Positions 17,842-25,727 of a stretch of DNA of 60,382 nucleotides are shown piece by piece. Both the position numbers and the translations under genes were made by a program. The notes under the pieces were generated by a model that saw nothing but the letters and a program-made list of their open reading frames with translations, searched no databases and was not told the origin of the DNA. The stretch lies in NCBI RefSeq assembly GCF_009711465.1, contig NZ_SMME01000859.1, positions 601 through 60,982 of the forward strand, given 5' to 3'. Source of the stretch: Parendozoicomonas verongulae (GTDB lineage: Bacteria > Pseudomonadota > Gammaproteobacteria > Pseudomonadales > Endozoicomonadaceae). Each line of letters opens with the position of its first letter. Position 1 is the first letter of the stretch.

Positions 17842-17860
17842 AGTGCAGATTATCATTATC
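17842..17860. promoter_or_regulatory. Fur-box-like site
   Basis: The minus strand reads GATAATGATAAT here, two perfect adjacent GATAAT hexamers, equal to the first 12 bases of the Fur consensus GATAATGATAATCATTATC. I count about 13 of 19 matches overall. It lies about 95 bases upstream of the Cys-rich ORF on the minus strand and about 60 bases upstream of the yjjX start on the plus strand, so either could be the target. Confidence 0.5.
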
Positions 17861-17919
17861 GCCGGAACAGGTACAATTTACCGAGAAAATAACTGTTGAT
17901 TTCCACAAAGGTACGCAAC

Positions 17920-18459
17920 TTGTCTGTTCATATTTCCTCTGACCCACTAAAAATTATTGTTGCTTCCACCAATCCCGCAAAAATCAGCGCTGTAGAAAGT
18001 GCTTTTGCCGAAGTGTTTGGGCAATCGTTGGAAGTCAGCGGACTATCCGTACCCAGCGAGGTACCCGACCAGCCTCTATCCGATGAGAAAACTCGACTTG
18101 GCGCAATAAACAGGGTGAAGAACGCGCAAACGAAAAAACCAGACGCAGATTTTTGGGTAGGATTGGAAGCCGGCATTGAGGGCGAACACACATTTGCCTG
18201 GATGGTGATCAGCAACAGTGATCGGTCTGGCGAAGCACGCTCCGCTGCCCTGCCACTACCACCGGCAGTCTTACAGAGTGTTCAGAAAGGAAAAGAGCTG
18301 GGAGATGTGATGGACGAGCAGTTCCAAACTGTCAATATCAAACAGAGAGGTGGGGCAATCGGCTTACTGACCGGCGGCATTCTTTCTCGATCATCCGTGT
18401 ACCACCAGGCACTGATACTGGCACTGATTCCGTTTATCAACGAAAAGCTGTTTGCCTGA
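17920..18459 (+). CDS. yjjX: YjjX-family inosine/xanthosine triphosphatase
   Basis: Members hydrolyse non-canonical ITP/XTP to the monophosphates, keeping deaminated purines out of nucleic acids. The 179-residue frame carries the N-terminal IIVASTNPAKISAVESAF, the middle KTRLGAINRV and DADFWVGLEAGIEG, and RSAALPLPP and SSVYHQALILAL near the end, all typical of YjjX (NTPase_1). No ATG is available: a TTG at 17920 preceded by AAAGGT at 7 bases is the best start, with a TTG at 17896 as the alternative. It stands alone with its own terminator. The Fur-like site upstream could affect it. Confidence 0.88.
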   Translation: MSVHISSDPLKIIVASTNPAKISAVESAFAEVFGQSLEVSGLSVPSEVPDQPLSDEKTRLGAINRVKNAQTKKPDADFWVGLEAGIEGEHTFAWMVISNSDRSGEARSAALPLPPAVLQSVQKGKELGDVMDEQFQTVNIKQRGGAIGLLTGGILSRSSVYHQALILALIPFINEKLFA

Positions 18460-18481
18460 CTCTTCCTTACAGCACAAAACC

Positions 18482-18520
18482 AAAAAGCTCCGGCACACCT
18501 TTCAGCAGGCCGGAGTTTTT
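18482..18520. terminator. bidirectional terminator between yjjX and sohB
   Basis: CTCCGGC/GCCGGAG stem (18488-18494, 18509-18515), with an A run on the left and TTTTT on the right, between convergent genes. Confidence 0.85.
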
Positions 18521-18572
18521 ACTAACTGACGTTAATAAATAGTCACAATATCCTGAATCCCTATCATGATGA

Positions 18573-19619
18573 TCAGCCAGGAAAGCGTGAAGACGCCAGT
18601 TTTTCCCAGAGGGCTTCCAGAGAACCTGTCATAGCTCCCTGTGCACCCAGCCCAATCTTCTTAGTCAAAGACTTTTTCTCGCTCCAGCTCACATGGTACA
18701 CACCCATCTCACGGGCATAGCAATCCGTCAGATACGTATCGCTGGTCTTCAACTCATCCACCAACTGCTTACCAATGGCTTCAGAGCCGTACCAGATTTC
18801 ACCTGTTGCAATCTGCTCGACATCTACCGCTGGGCGAGCTCGAAGAACAAAGTCCTTAAACAGCTTATGGGTGTTCTCCAGGTCGTCAATAAACTTCTCA
18901 CGGCCCTTCTCAGTGTTCTCACCCATCACCGTCAGTGTGCGTTTAAATTCACCTGCAGTATGCAGCTCGACATCCACATCATGTTTTTTCAGTAAGCGGT
19001 TAATGTTAGGGATCTGGGCCATAACACCCACAGACCCGATAATAGCAAAAGGTGCCGCAATCACCTTATCCGCCAGACACGCCATCATATAACCACCACT
19101 GGCTGCCACTTTATCTACAGAGATAGTCAGCGGAATACCTTTGTCTCGGATACGCTGCAGCTGAGATGAGGCAAGGCCATAGGAGTGAACCATGCCGCCA
19201 CCACTCTCCAGACGAACCATGATTTCATCTTCTTGCCGAGCCTGACCGAGAACAGCTGTCACCTCCTCACGCAGACGACTCACCGCAGAGGCACGAATAT
19301 CCCCATGAAAATCCAGCACAAACACTCGAGGCCTGAGAGCTTCATCCTCTTTATTTTTGTCGGCTTTCTTTTTCGCTTTCGCCTGCTTCTTTTCTTCTTT
19401 GCGCTTTTTCTTCAGCGCATCACTATCCAGCAGGGAAGACTCAAGGGACTTCTGGGTATTCGCATACTCGTCGGACAGGTTACGCACCTTGATACGCCCG
19501 GACGCCTCCCCCTTCCCCTTACTCCCCGCAGCTGCTACACCCGCCACAATGGCAAGGATACCACCTACGATAATCACAACCTTGGTCAAAAACAGACCAA
19601 TCTCCACCAAAAATTCCAA
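18573..19619 (-). CDS. sohB: inner-membrane protease SohB (peptidase family S49)
   Basis: A membrane-anchored serine-lysine peptidase related to SppA. The 348-residue protein has one N-terminal transmembrane segment (about 8-31), a highly charged Lys-rich linker (about 69-94), and the S49 domain with VLDFHGDIRA, LESGGGMVHSYGLA, the catalytic Ser174 in VAASGGYMMA and Lys226 in AGEFKRTLT. Length and layout match E. coli SohB, including the Lys-rich linker. The start is a TTG at 19619, supported by GGGAG upstream and by colinearity of the first residues with E. coli SohB (MEFLVEIGLFLTK). Substrates are not known. Confidence 0.95.
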   Translation of the reverse strand: MEFLVEIGLFLTKVVIIVGGILAIVAGVAAAGSKGKGEASGRIKVRNLSDEYANTQKSLESSLLDSDALKKKRKEEKKQAKAKKKADKNKEDEALRPRVFVLDFHGDIRASAVSRLREEVTAVLGQARQEDEIMVRLESGGGMVHSYGLASSQLQRIRDKGIPLTISVDKVAASGGYMMACLADKVIAAPFAIIGSVGVMAQIPNINRLLKKHDVDVELHTAGEFKRTLTVMGENTEKGREKFIDDLENTHKLFKDFVLRARPAVDVEQIATGEIWYGSEAIGKQLVDELKTSDTYLTDCYAREMGVYHVSWSEKKSLTKKIGLGAQGAMTGSLEALWEKLASSRFPG

Positions 19620-19894
19620 TACCCGTCTCCCAATTCAAGTCAGAGGTCTGCTTTTATTCGCGCAATAGAGTAAACCAGAACAAGAGGGGAAATAAAAACT
19701 TTTGGGGAAGAAAGATAGAACCTTTCGGTTGACACCCATATAAGCGTCAAATACCCTGACGCAGTTCGTAATAATTCGTAACCGCGAACACTACCTGTAA
19801 CCTGGTATAAGCCCAATAATGCGACAGCAATAATAATAAGCTGGCCAGTTGTTAAGTAGATTTTGTTGAGTTAATTCAGAAAGGGACATGACCA

Positions 19895-20209
19895 ATGGCA
19901 AATCTCCTTGAAGTCTTCGACGACATGAAGGGCAAATTCAACTCTGATGCCGCTGCCGGCCTGGATCTGGTATTCCAGTTCGACATCGAAGACGGTGACA
20001 CTTACCACTTGATCGTCAAGGATGGTGCCTGTGAAATCGTTGAAGGTGCAAACGATGATCCCAACGTAACCCTGATCATGGACAGCGCAACTCTGAGCGG
20101 TGTTATGAGTGGTGAAATGGACGGTATGCAAGCGTTCATGATGGGCAAACTGCGTGCTGAAGGTGACATGATGCTGGCTACCAAGCTGAGCGAACTGTTC
20201 CCTGCCTGA
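19895..20209 (+). CDS. SCP2 sterol-binding domain protein
   Basis: A stand-alone SCP2 domain of 104 residues: an N-terminal helix (LLEVFDDMKGKFN), sheet residues with LDLVFQFDIEDGDTYHLIVKDG, then DPNVTLIMDSATLSGVMSGEMDGMQAFMMGKLRAEGDMMLATKL. In this fold a hydrophobic tunnel binds lipids or acyl-CoA; the bacterial role is not settled, and no sterol pathway is visible here. The many Met residues in the helices would line the tunnel. GAAAGGGA lies upstream of the ATG. It is a single-gene unit ending in a strong terminator. The 275-base gap upstream has a TTGACA at 19729 but no convincing matching -10. Confidence 0.9.
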   Translation: MANLLEVFDDMKGKFNSDAAAGLDLVFQFDIEDGDTYHLIVKDGACEIVEGANDDPNVTLIMDSATLSGVMSGEMDGMQAFMMGKLRAEGDMMLATKLSELFPA

Positions 20210-20226
20210 TATCAGACTCTGCCTGA

Positions 20227-20253
20227 AGAAAGCTCCCGCCCGGGAGCTTTTCT
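20227..20253. terminator. bidirectional terminator between the SCP2 gene and nudC
   Basis: AAAGCTCCCG, a 2-base loop, and CGGGAGCTTTT form a near-perfect palindrome between convergent genes. Confidence 0.85.
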
Positions 20254-20285
20254 ACTAACTACCCAATGATCCGGGTACTTAATCC

Positions 20286-21152
20286 TCAGGGCTGAAAATT
20301 CTTACGATATTTATCAATCAGCTGCCAGGCAATGGTCTGAGGTGGCGGTAACGCTGGCAGATCTGCTAAAGGATACCACTGGGCATGGGCCAGCTCCTGC
20401 GTATCAATATTAATGTCACCACTTTTGTACCGAGCATGAAAACCCATCATCAAATTATGGGGCATCGGCCAGGGCTGACTGTGTTGGTAAACAATATTAT
20501 CGACCTCAAGCCCTGTCTCTTCCATGATCTCCCGTGCTACAGCCTGTTCCAGTGTTTCACCGGGTTCCACAAAACCGGCTATCAACGAATGGAATCCCGG
20601 CGGGTGATTAAGCCCACGGGCCAAAAGCACATGGTCACCCCGATGGATAAGAGTGATCACACAGGGGCTGACTGTGGGATAACCCCTGTAGCTGCATTGA
20701 CTGCAACTCCGGCCTCGATCATGGATATTATCAGTAATCACTAAATGAGCCTGGCAACGGGGGCAAAACTTGAAGTTCGCCCCCCAATTCATAAGGCTGG
20801 CAGCCTGATGAAAGAGAAAACCATGGGAACCATCATCCTGCAGTAGCGCACTGCGTACAGACATGCCTTCCGGAAAAGACGGCTGGGACACCACCTGCAC
20901 AGCTTTCACTTGCAAGCCACCAATAGTGCCAAGGGTGAAGGTTTGTAAAACTTCAGACTTCGGCAATAAAGACGGCTCCCAAAGGAACCCTCCAGCCGGT
21001 GAGGGAAGCATAAGACGTTCAACAAAAACGAGCCATGCCTCAGGCAATAGCTCGTTAAAATGAGGGGAGAAATCAGGCTGCAGCAACGTTATATCCAAGT
21101 TCGAGCAAACTGGCCTCGGCCAGTTCCAGAGCCTGATCCCCATAAGCACCAT
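20286..21152 (-). CDS. nudC: NADH pyrophosphatase / NAD-cap RNA hydrolase NudC
   Basis: NudC cleaves NAD(H) to NMN(H) and AMP and removes NAD caps from RNA. The 288-residue frame has a divergent N-domain, a four-Cys zinc finger (Cys130, Cys133, Cys150, Cys153), the Nudix box from Gly193 to Leu215 with REIMEETGL (Glu208, Glu211, Glu212), and the NudC-specific SQPWPMP (225-231). The ATG at 21152 overlaps fimL by 80 bases; in-frame ATG (21143) and TTG codons further in are alternatives, so the true start is uncertain. Adjacency of nudC and fimL also occurs in Pseudomonas aeruginosa. Confidence 0.94.
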   Translation of the reverse strand: MVLMGIRLWNWPRPVCSNLDITLLQPDFSPHFNELLPEAWLVFVERLMLPSPAGGFLWEPSLLPKSEVLQTFTLGTIGGLQVKAVQVVSQPSFPEGMSVRSALLQDDGSHGFLFHQAASLMNWGANFKFCPRCQAHLVITDNIHDRGRSCSQCSYRGYPTVSPCVITLIHRGDHVLLARGLNHPPGFHSLIAGFVEPGETLEQAVAREIMEETGLEVDNIVYQHSQPWPMPHNLMMGFHARYKSGDINIDTQELAHAQWYPLADLPALPPPQTIAWQLIDKYRKNFQP

Positions 21153-22776
21153 CGGAAGAACCAGACTCTATAAAGTATTCCAGGCTGGACAACACATCAG
21201 CGAAGGTTTCCAGCACGCTGTTTGCAGGCCGCTCTTCATTTTGCAGTACTTTATCACGAATAAAGTCGGCACAGCACTGCATCAGCTGTGCGCCCCGTTC
21301 TTCACCGGAGAACTGCATCCCGCCACGAACGGCCTGCAGAATTTTAGGCAGGTTATCCAGATGGATTTTATCATAGCCCGATTCCAGATAAGCATTGATG
21401 GCTCGTTTAGTCAGCGTCAGGCCAGACATCGCCTCATCCAATACCACCAATCGCGCTTCACCCAGCTGCCCATCGAGTACCGACATTTTCGGTACCTTCT
21501 CTTCTGATACCGTCACAATAGCTGACAGCTGGCTTAGGGAACTCACCATAGCTTCCACATAAAGCACAGAGTCCGCCACCTCATGGAGTCGTTCCACAGA
21601 AGCTTCCTGCTCCTGCCAAAGTTGTACCTGAGCCTGCTGTTTTTGCAGAGTGCTCGCTGCTGAGTGCAATCCGACAACCCCCAGCGTTTTCGACAGTGTA
21701 GACATAGATGCCGCCAGTCCTGTGTAGTCCAGATCAGTACTGTTCGCACCACGCTCAGCCAGATCCAGCATGTCCTTGACCGCACTCAACTCATCGGTCA
21801 GTGCGTGAGAGAGCGACTCCAACACTTCCGAGGCAGGGCCAGCCATAGCATTGCGGGCCTCCTGCAAAGACTTTTCGCTAAACGGCAGTGGCAGGATAGA
21901 GAACTGCTCCAGTACTTGATTGGACTGTTGTCCGCAGCTACCTGACACGGCAATCAGATAAAGCATCTCTTTAAGAAACTGGTCCGCAACTTCAAGACTT
22001 TCCAGCCCTGCTGGCAGCTGCAACTTGCGCAATAGTTGATCCACACGACTAAAGAGGATGCGGCGGGGCCGGGTCAGCTCCATCTCCATATCCACGAATG
22101 CCTCAAGGCAGGCAGACACCACAGTGCAGAAACGGGAAAAGGGAAGATGACTGTGTAGTGCAGAAAGATGGGAGCAGGATCGCTGCATTAAGCGCATTCC
22201 TGCATAGGGGCGCTTATGGCTCAACATACCCAGCAGCCCCACCTGATACATTTGACGCAACCGGCGGGTGGTATATCGGCTGCGCTCAGGGTCAGTACAC
22301 AGCGGTTTACCGGCCATATCCACCTGGGATTCATTGCCAATAGCATGACTGGGAGTCATGGAAAAAAACTGGCTCTCAGGTAAAACAGCTACACCACGCT
22401 GTTTTCTCATGTGGTTGATGGCAGGCAACAATATTTCTGGCAGTTCATCATTGCGGGTAAGTATAAAATCGATGTAACGCTGAAAGATGAAAAGCCCTTT
22501 ACCGAGAGTTTCCAGATTATCGTCAGTATTATCCTGCCCACCATTGCCCTGTTGAATGTTGTGACAAAGGTGCACCAGCTCGTTCACCAGCAGCTCTGCA
22601 CCACTGAGCTCCATCATCTGGACAACGCCGTAAACCTGGTCAATTTCGCGGGACGCTTCCTGCAACAGTGCAGTTTTGTTTCGATCTTCCGAGAAGGTTC
22701 CCAACCGATGAACGATAGATTCCACTGTGCTGTCAAGCTCTTCTCGAAGTGGCGACAGGGATAATACACCAGCCAT
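21073..22776 (-). CDS. fimL: FimL-like protein (ChpA N-terminal-like, type IV pilus regulation)
   Basis: The 567-residue protein is mostly helical with the pattern of the N-terminal part of the chemotaxis-like kinase ChpA/PilL: an Hpt-like helical bundle at the start (LREELDSTVESIVHRLGTF, then MELSGAELLVNELVHL) and more bundles later. FimL of Pseudomonas aeruginosa has this architecture without the phosphotransfer His and connects the polar hub to cAMP control of type IV pili. Here the helix reads MMELSGAELLVNEL, where a phosphorylatable Hpt His would be expected, and it is absent. The ATG at 22776 is preceded by GGGAG at 8 bases, better than the GTG at 22785. The nudC neighbourhood supports the call. 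The pil-chp genes themselves are not in the window. Confidence 0.75.
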   Translation of the reverse strand: MAGVLSLSPLREELDSTVESIVHRLGTFSEDRNKTALLQEASREIDQVYGVVQMMELSGAELLVNELVHLCHNIQQGNGGQDNTDDNLETLGKGLFIFQRYIDFILTRNDELPEILLPAINHMRKQRGVAVLPESQFFSMTPSHAIGNESQVDMAGKPLCTDPERSRYTTRRLRQMYQVGLLGMLSHKRPYAGMRLMQRSCSHLSALHSHLPFSRFCTVVSACLEAFVDMEMELTRPRRILFSRVDQLLRKLQLPAGLESLEVADQFLKEMLYLIAVSGSCGQQSNQVLEQFSILPLPFSEKSLQEARNAMAGPASEVLESLSHALTDELSAVKDMLDLAERGANSTDLDYTGLAASMSTLSKTLGVVGLHSAASTLQKQQAQVQLWQEQEASVERLHEVADSVLYVEAMVSSLSQLSAIVTVSEEKVPKMSVLDGQLGEARLVVLDEAMSGLTLTKRAINAYLESGYDKIHLDNLPKILQAVRGGMQFSGEERGAQLMQCCADFIRDKVLQNEERPANSVLETFADVLSSLEYFIESGSSDGAYGDQALELAEASLLELGYNVAAA

Positions 22777-22896
22777 CGTTAACACTCCCTTTTTATAGGC
22801 TTATATGAGGCCAGCCATACCACTCCCCCAAACTGACACTCAGAGTTTCCCAACTATATCAGCAGCCCTTCAGGCGATACACCCTCAGGTACCCAA

Positions 22897-23622
22897 TCAG
22901 TGATATTCTTCAGGAAATGTGGTTTTCCAGAGGCAGCTCCCAGCCTTTTTCTCAAGTACATCCAGTTTCTTCTGATGGGCCACCCACTCATCTTCAGAAG
23001 GGTTTATCACTTTTAAGGGAGGGCGATCAGCAGATAAACGGCGTATGCCCGATGCGCCACTCTCACCACCGCCCGTCAGGTTCCCCAGGGACAGGGAGGT
23101 CTGACCGCCAGTCATAATCAGGTATACATCTGCCAGAATTTCGGAGTCAAGCAATGCACCGTGGAGTGTGCGACTGGAGTTATCTACACCATAACGTTTA
23201 CACAGAGCATCCAGGCTATTGCGCTGGCCGGGGTGTTTTTTTCGGGCCAGTGCCAAGCTGTCTGTGATTTTGCAGTAACTTTCGATATTCCCGGGAGGAT
23301 TCGTCAGCATGCGGAATTCATGGTTAATAAAACCCACGTCAAAGGGTGCATTATGGATCACCAGTTCTGCACCATTTACAAAATTCAGGAAGTCCTGGGC
23401 GATCTGGGAAAAGACAGGTTTGTCCTGCAGGAATTCATTGGTGATACCGTGCACTTCTATCGCACTGGCTTCCACTTCCCGCTGCGGGTTGATGTAAACA
23501 TGGTAATGATTGCCCGTTAGTTTACGGTTCACCAGCTCCACACAACCAATTTCAATCACACGGTGACCCAAAGAGGGTTCCAGGCCGGTGGTTTCTGTAT
23601 CCAGTACAATGATTCGGGACAT
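22897..23622 (-). CDS. dnaQ: DNA polymerase III epsilon subunit (3'-5' exonuclease)
   Basis: The proofreading subunit of the replicase core, bound between the alpha and theta subunits. The 241-residue protein has the DEDDh exonuclease motifs: Asp8 and Glu10 in LDTETTGLEP, Asp95 in HNAPFDVGFINHE, and His154 and Asp159 in HGALLDSEILAD. The C-terminal tail (about 190-241) is the alpha-binding region. It is 12 bases downstream of rnhA in the conserved rnhA-dnaQ pair, here on the same strand rather than divergent as in E. coli. Confidence 0.97.
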   Translation of the reverse strand: MSRIIVLDTETTGLEPSLGHRVIEIGCVELVNRKLTGNHYHVYINPQREVEASAIEVHGITNEFLQDKPVFSQIAQDFLNFVNGAELVIHNAPFDVGFINHEFRMLTNPPGNIESYCKITDSLALARKKHPGQRNSLDALCKRYGVDNSSRTLHGALLDSEILADVYLIMTGGQTSLSLGNLTGGGESGASGIRRLSADRPPLKVINPSEDEWVAHQKKLDVLEKKAGSCLWKTTFPEEYH

Positions 23623-23634
23623 ATTTTCAACTCA

Positions 23635-24084
23635 TTACTTTGATGAACCGGCAGCTTCTTTTGAACCCTTGCGGGCCAGCTCATCTGCCATCTCATTATC
23701 CGGATGACCGCTATGACCCTTCACCCAGTGCCAATCCACGTCGTGTTTAGCTGCTTCTGCTTCCAGACGTTTCCAGAGGTCTACGTTTTTTACCGGCTTT
23801 TTGCTGGCAGTCATCCAGTTCTTACGTTTCCAACCTGCCATCCACTCGGTAATACCCTTACGAACGTACTGGGAGTCTGTCGTCAGTTTCACCTTACAGG
23901 GCCGGGTCAGCAGTGCCAGCGCTTCAATAGCTGCCATTAGCTCCATGCGATTGTTGGTAGTTTCTCTCTCTCCACCGTAAATGTGCTTTTCTTTGGTACC
24001 GTATCGCAGAACCGCTCCCCAGCCACCGGGGCCGGGATTGCCGCTGCAGGCGCCATCGGTGAAAATCTCAACCACTGTACTCAA
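23635..24084 (-). CDS. rnhA: ribonuclease HI
   Basis: Cleaves the RNA strand of RNA-DNA hybrids, removing R-loops and primers. The 149-residue protein has the catalytic carboxylates Asp10, Glu48, Asp70 and Asp134 plus His124, with [37 protein letters not shown] and [14 protein letters not shown]. The basic handle region (GWKRKNW) is present. It appears to start at a TTG (24084) that overlaps the yafS stop as TTGA, giving the same N-terminal length as E. coli RnhA; a GTG at 24075 is an alternative. Translationally coupled to yafS. Confidence 0.96.
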   Translation of the reverse strand: MSTVVEIFTDGACSGNPGPGGWGAVLRYGTKEKHIYGGERETTNNRMELMAAIEALALLTRPCKVKLTTDSQYVRKGITEWMAGWKRKNWMTASKKPVKNVDLWKRLEAEAAKHDVDWHWVKGHSGHPDNEMADELARKGSKEAAGSSK

Positions 24085-24863
24085 CGTTTATCCTTCATCA
24101 AATTACCAGCTGTGTAAGCTGTGCTACCTAAAAGGCCATTGCGAGTGTTGCGCCACCGGCGATCATAGGGGATCAGGCCGGAACGTTCCTTCACGGCAAC
24201 CAGCACATAAAAACTTCCCAGCCCCAGAGGGCTGTCGGCAATAAAGTCTTCTACTCTGCGCCGTTTTGCGGGAGAAAAGCGTGTGGTGAGTGGAAAGAGT
24301 CCACCACCATAGTGTACATGGCAAGTGCGAAAATTCAGCAGGGTCAGCCAATCCTTTATGCGCCTGGGATGGTAAAATTTTGCCCGCCGAATGGCGCGAT
24401 CCTGCCCTAAACCCAGCATACGTACCGGGTTCCAAAGACTGCGAGGATTAAAACCTACAACAACTAAACGCCCTCCCGGCAAAATCGCCCGACAGGACTC
24501 CCGCAGCATCCGGTGGGGCCGCTCGGCAAACTCCAGTGCATGATGCAGCAGAACCACGTCCATACTCCGGGGTTGAATAGGCCAGTCGGTCACAGACAGC
24601 CGCACCATCCTTTCAACCGGACGTTCATCCAGCGGCGAGAGAAAAGTTTTGTGTACAATCGGGGTTTCGTCCAGTAAAGACGCATCAGGCAGTATACCTA
24701 ATGTGCAGGCATGGTGTCCGAACATTCTTGGCAATAACGTGCCGAGCAGCCGCTGCTCGGTTTCCAGTAGAAACTGGCCACGCTCAGAAGTAAACCATTC
24801 CCTTACAGCGGGTAAGGCTTCAGCGAATGTACAGTATTCCGGGTTGTTCTTTCTTACAAACAT
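24081..24863 (-). CDS. YafS-like class I SAM-dependent methyltransferase
   Basis: A 260-residue methyltransferase-fold protein upstream of rnhA-dnaQ and divergent from gloB, the same neighbourhood as E. coli yafS. Visible features: [33 protein letters not shown] in two segments (motifs II-III), [12 protein letters not shown], and a C-terminal basic region. Motif I, normally a Gly-rich SAM loop, is degenerate here ([12 protein letters not shown]), as it also is in E. coli YafS, so catalytic activity is not guaranteed. Substrate unknown. Confidence 0.8.
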   Translation of the reverse strand: MFVRKNNPEYCTFAEALPAVREWFTSERGQFLLETEQRLLGTLLPRMFGHHACTLGILPDASLLDETPIVHKTFLSPLDERPVERMVRLSVTDWPIQPRSMDVVLLHHALEFAERPHRMLRESCRAILPGGRLVVVGFNPRSLWNPVRMLGLGQDRAIRRAKFYHPRRIKDWLTLLNFRTCHVHYGGGLFPLTTRFSPAKRRRVEDFIADSPLGLGSFYVLVAVKERSGLIPYDRRWRNTRNGLLGSTAYTAGNLMKDKR

Positions 24864-24944
24864 TCAGTATCCATGACTATTGGCATGAAACAACTTAACC
24901 AGTACGATCACATATCGTTCACTATTATCAAACCAGGCTGAAAT

Positions 24945-25724
24945 ATGCTTTCTATCCGTGGCCTGCAGGCATTTAATGACAACTATATCTGGATGTTGGC
25001 TGACTCCGAAAGTCGTACATGCTATGTTGTCGATCCTGGTGATGCCAGTGTTGTAGAAGCAGCCTGTCGGCAAACAGGTTATACCCTCGCAGGCATTCTG
25101 ATAACTCACCACCATGCAGACCATACCGGTGGCCTTCGCCAGCTGGCAAGTGCAGCTGCAAAAGAACTGGTCATTTATGGTCCCGCATCTGAATCCATTC
25201 CTGGTATTACCCACCCCCTTTCTGAGGGTGATACCTTTACGATCGCCGAACAAACCTTCACGGTGATCGATACTCCCGGCCATACCTCCGGGGGGATCAG
25301 CTACTTCGCTCAGCTTGCACAGCCTGTGCTGTTCAGTGGTGATACTTTGTTTGCAGGTGGATGCGGTCGTCTGCTTGAGGGCACTCCTGCCCAGATGCTT
25401 AAATCTCTCAACAAACTGACCGCTTTACCATCGGAAACTCTGGTTTACTGTGCCCATGAATATACCCAGAGCAACCTTGCCTTTGCTCTGGCCGTGGAGC
25501 CTGATAACAGTGCGCTGAAACAGCGTGTCAGTGACGTACAGCAGTTACGTGAACAAGGGCAGGCAACTGTCCCCTCCACTCTGGATACAGAGCTGAGAAC
25601 CAATCCATTTCTTCGTGCTTCCATCCCTGATGTTCAAGAGGCAGCCAGCCGTCACAGTGGGCGCACCCCAACTTCTGCAGAAGACACCTTCGCAATTATC
25701 CGTCAGTGGAAGGATAACTTTTAA
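24945..25724 (+). CDS. gloB: hydroxyacylglutathione hydrolase (glyoxalase II)
   Basis: Hydrolyses S-D-lactoylglutathione to lactate and glutathione, the second step of methylglyoxal detoxification. The 259-residue metallo-beta-lactamase-fold protein has the binuclear metal motif THHHADH (His55, His57, Asp59, His60), the further His in TPGHTSGG, Asp in FSGDTLFAGGCGR and His in YCAHEYTQSN, and the C-terminal LRTNPFLR glutathione-binding segment. Length is typical. It is divergent from yafS with an 81-base gap that must hold both promoters, and is followed by mltD after 3 bases, so the two are probably one transcript. Confidence 0.97.
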   Translation: MLSIRGLQAFNDNYIWMLADSESRTCYVVDPGDASVVEAACRQTGYTLAGILITHHHADHTGGLRQLASAAAKELVIYGPASESIPGITHPLSEGDTFTIAEQTFTVIDTPGHTSGGISYFAQLAQPVLFSGDTLFAGGCGRLLEGTPAQMLKSLNKLTALPSETLVYCAHEYTQSNLAFALAVEPDNSALKQRVSDVQQLREQGQATVPSTLDTELRTNPFLRASIPDVQEAASRHSGRTPTSAEDTFAIIRQWKDNF

Positions 25725-25727
25725 GGT

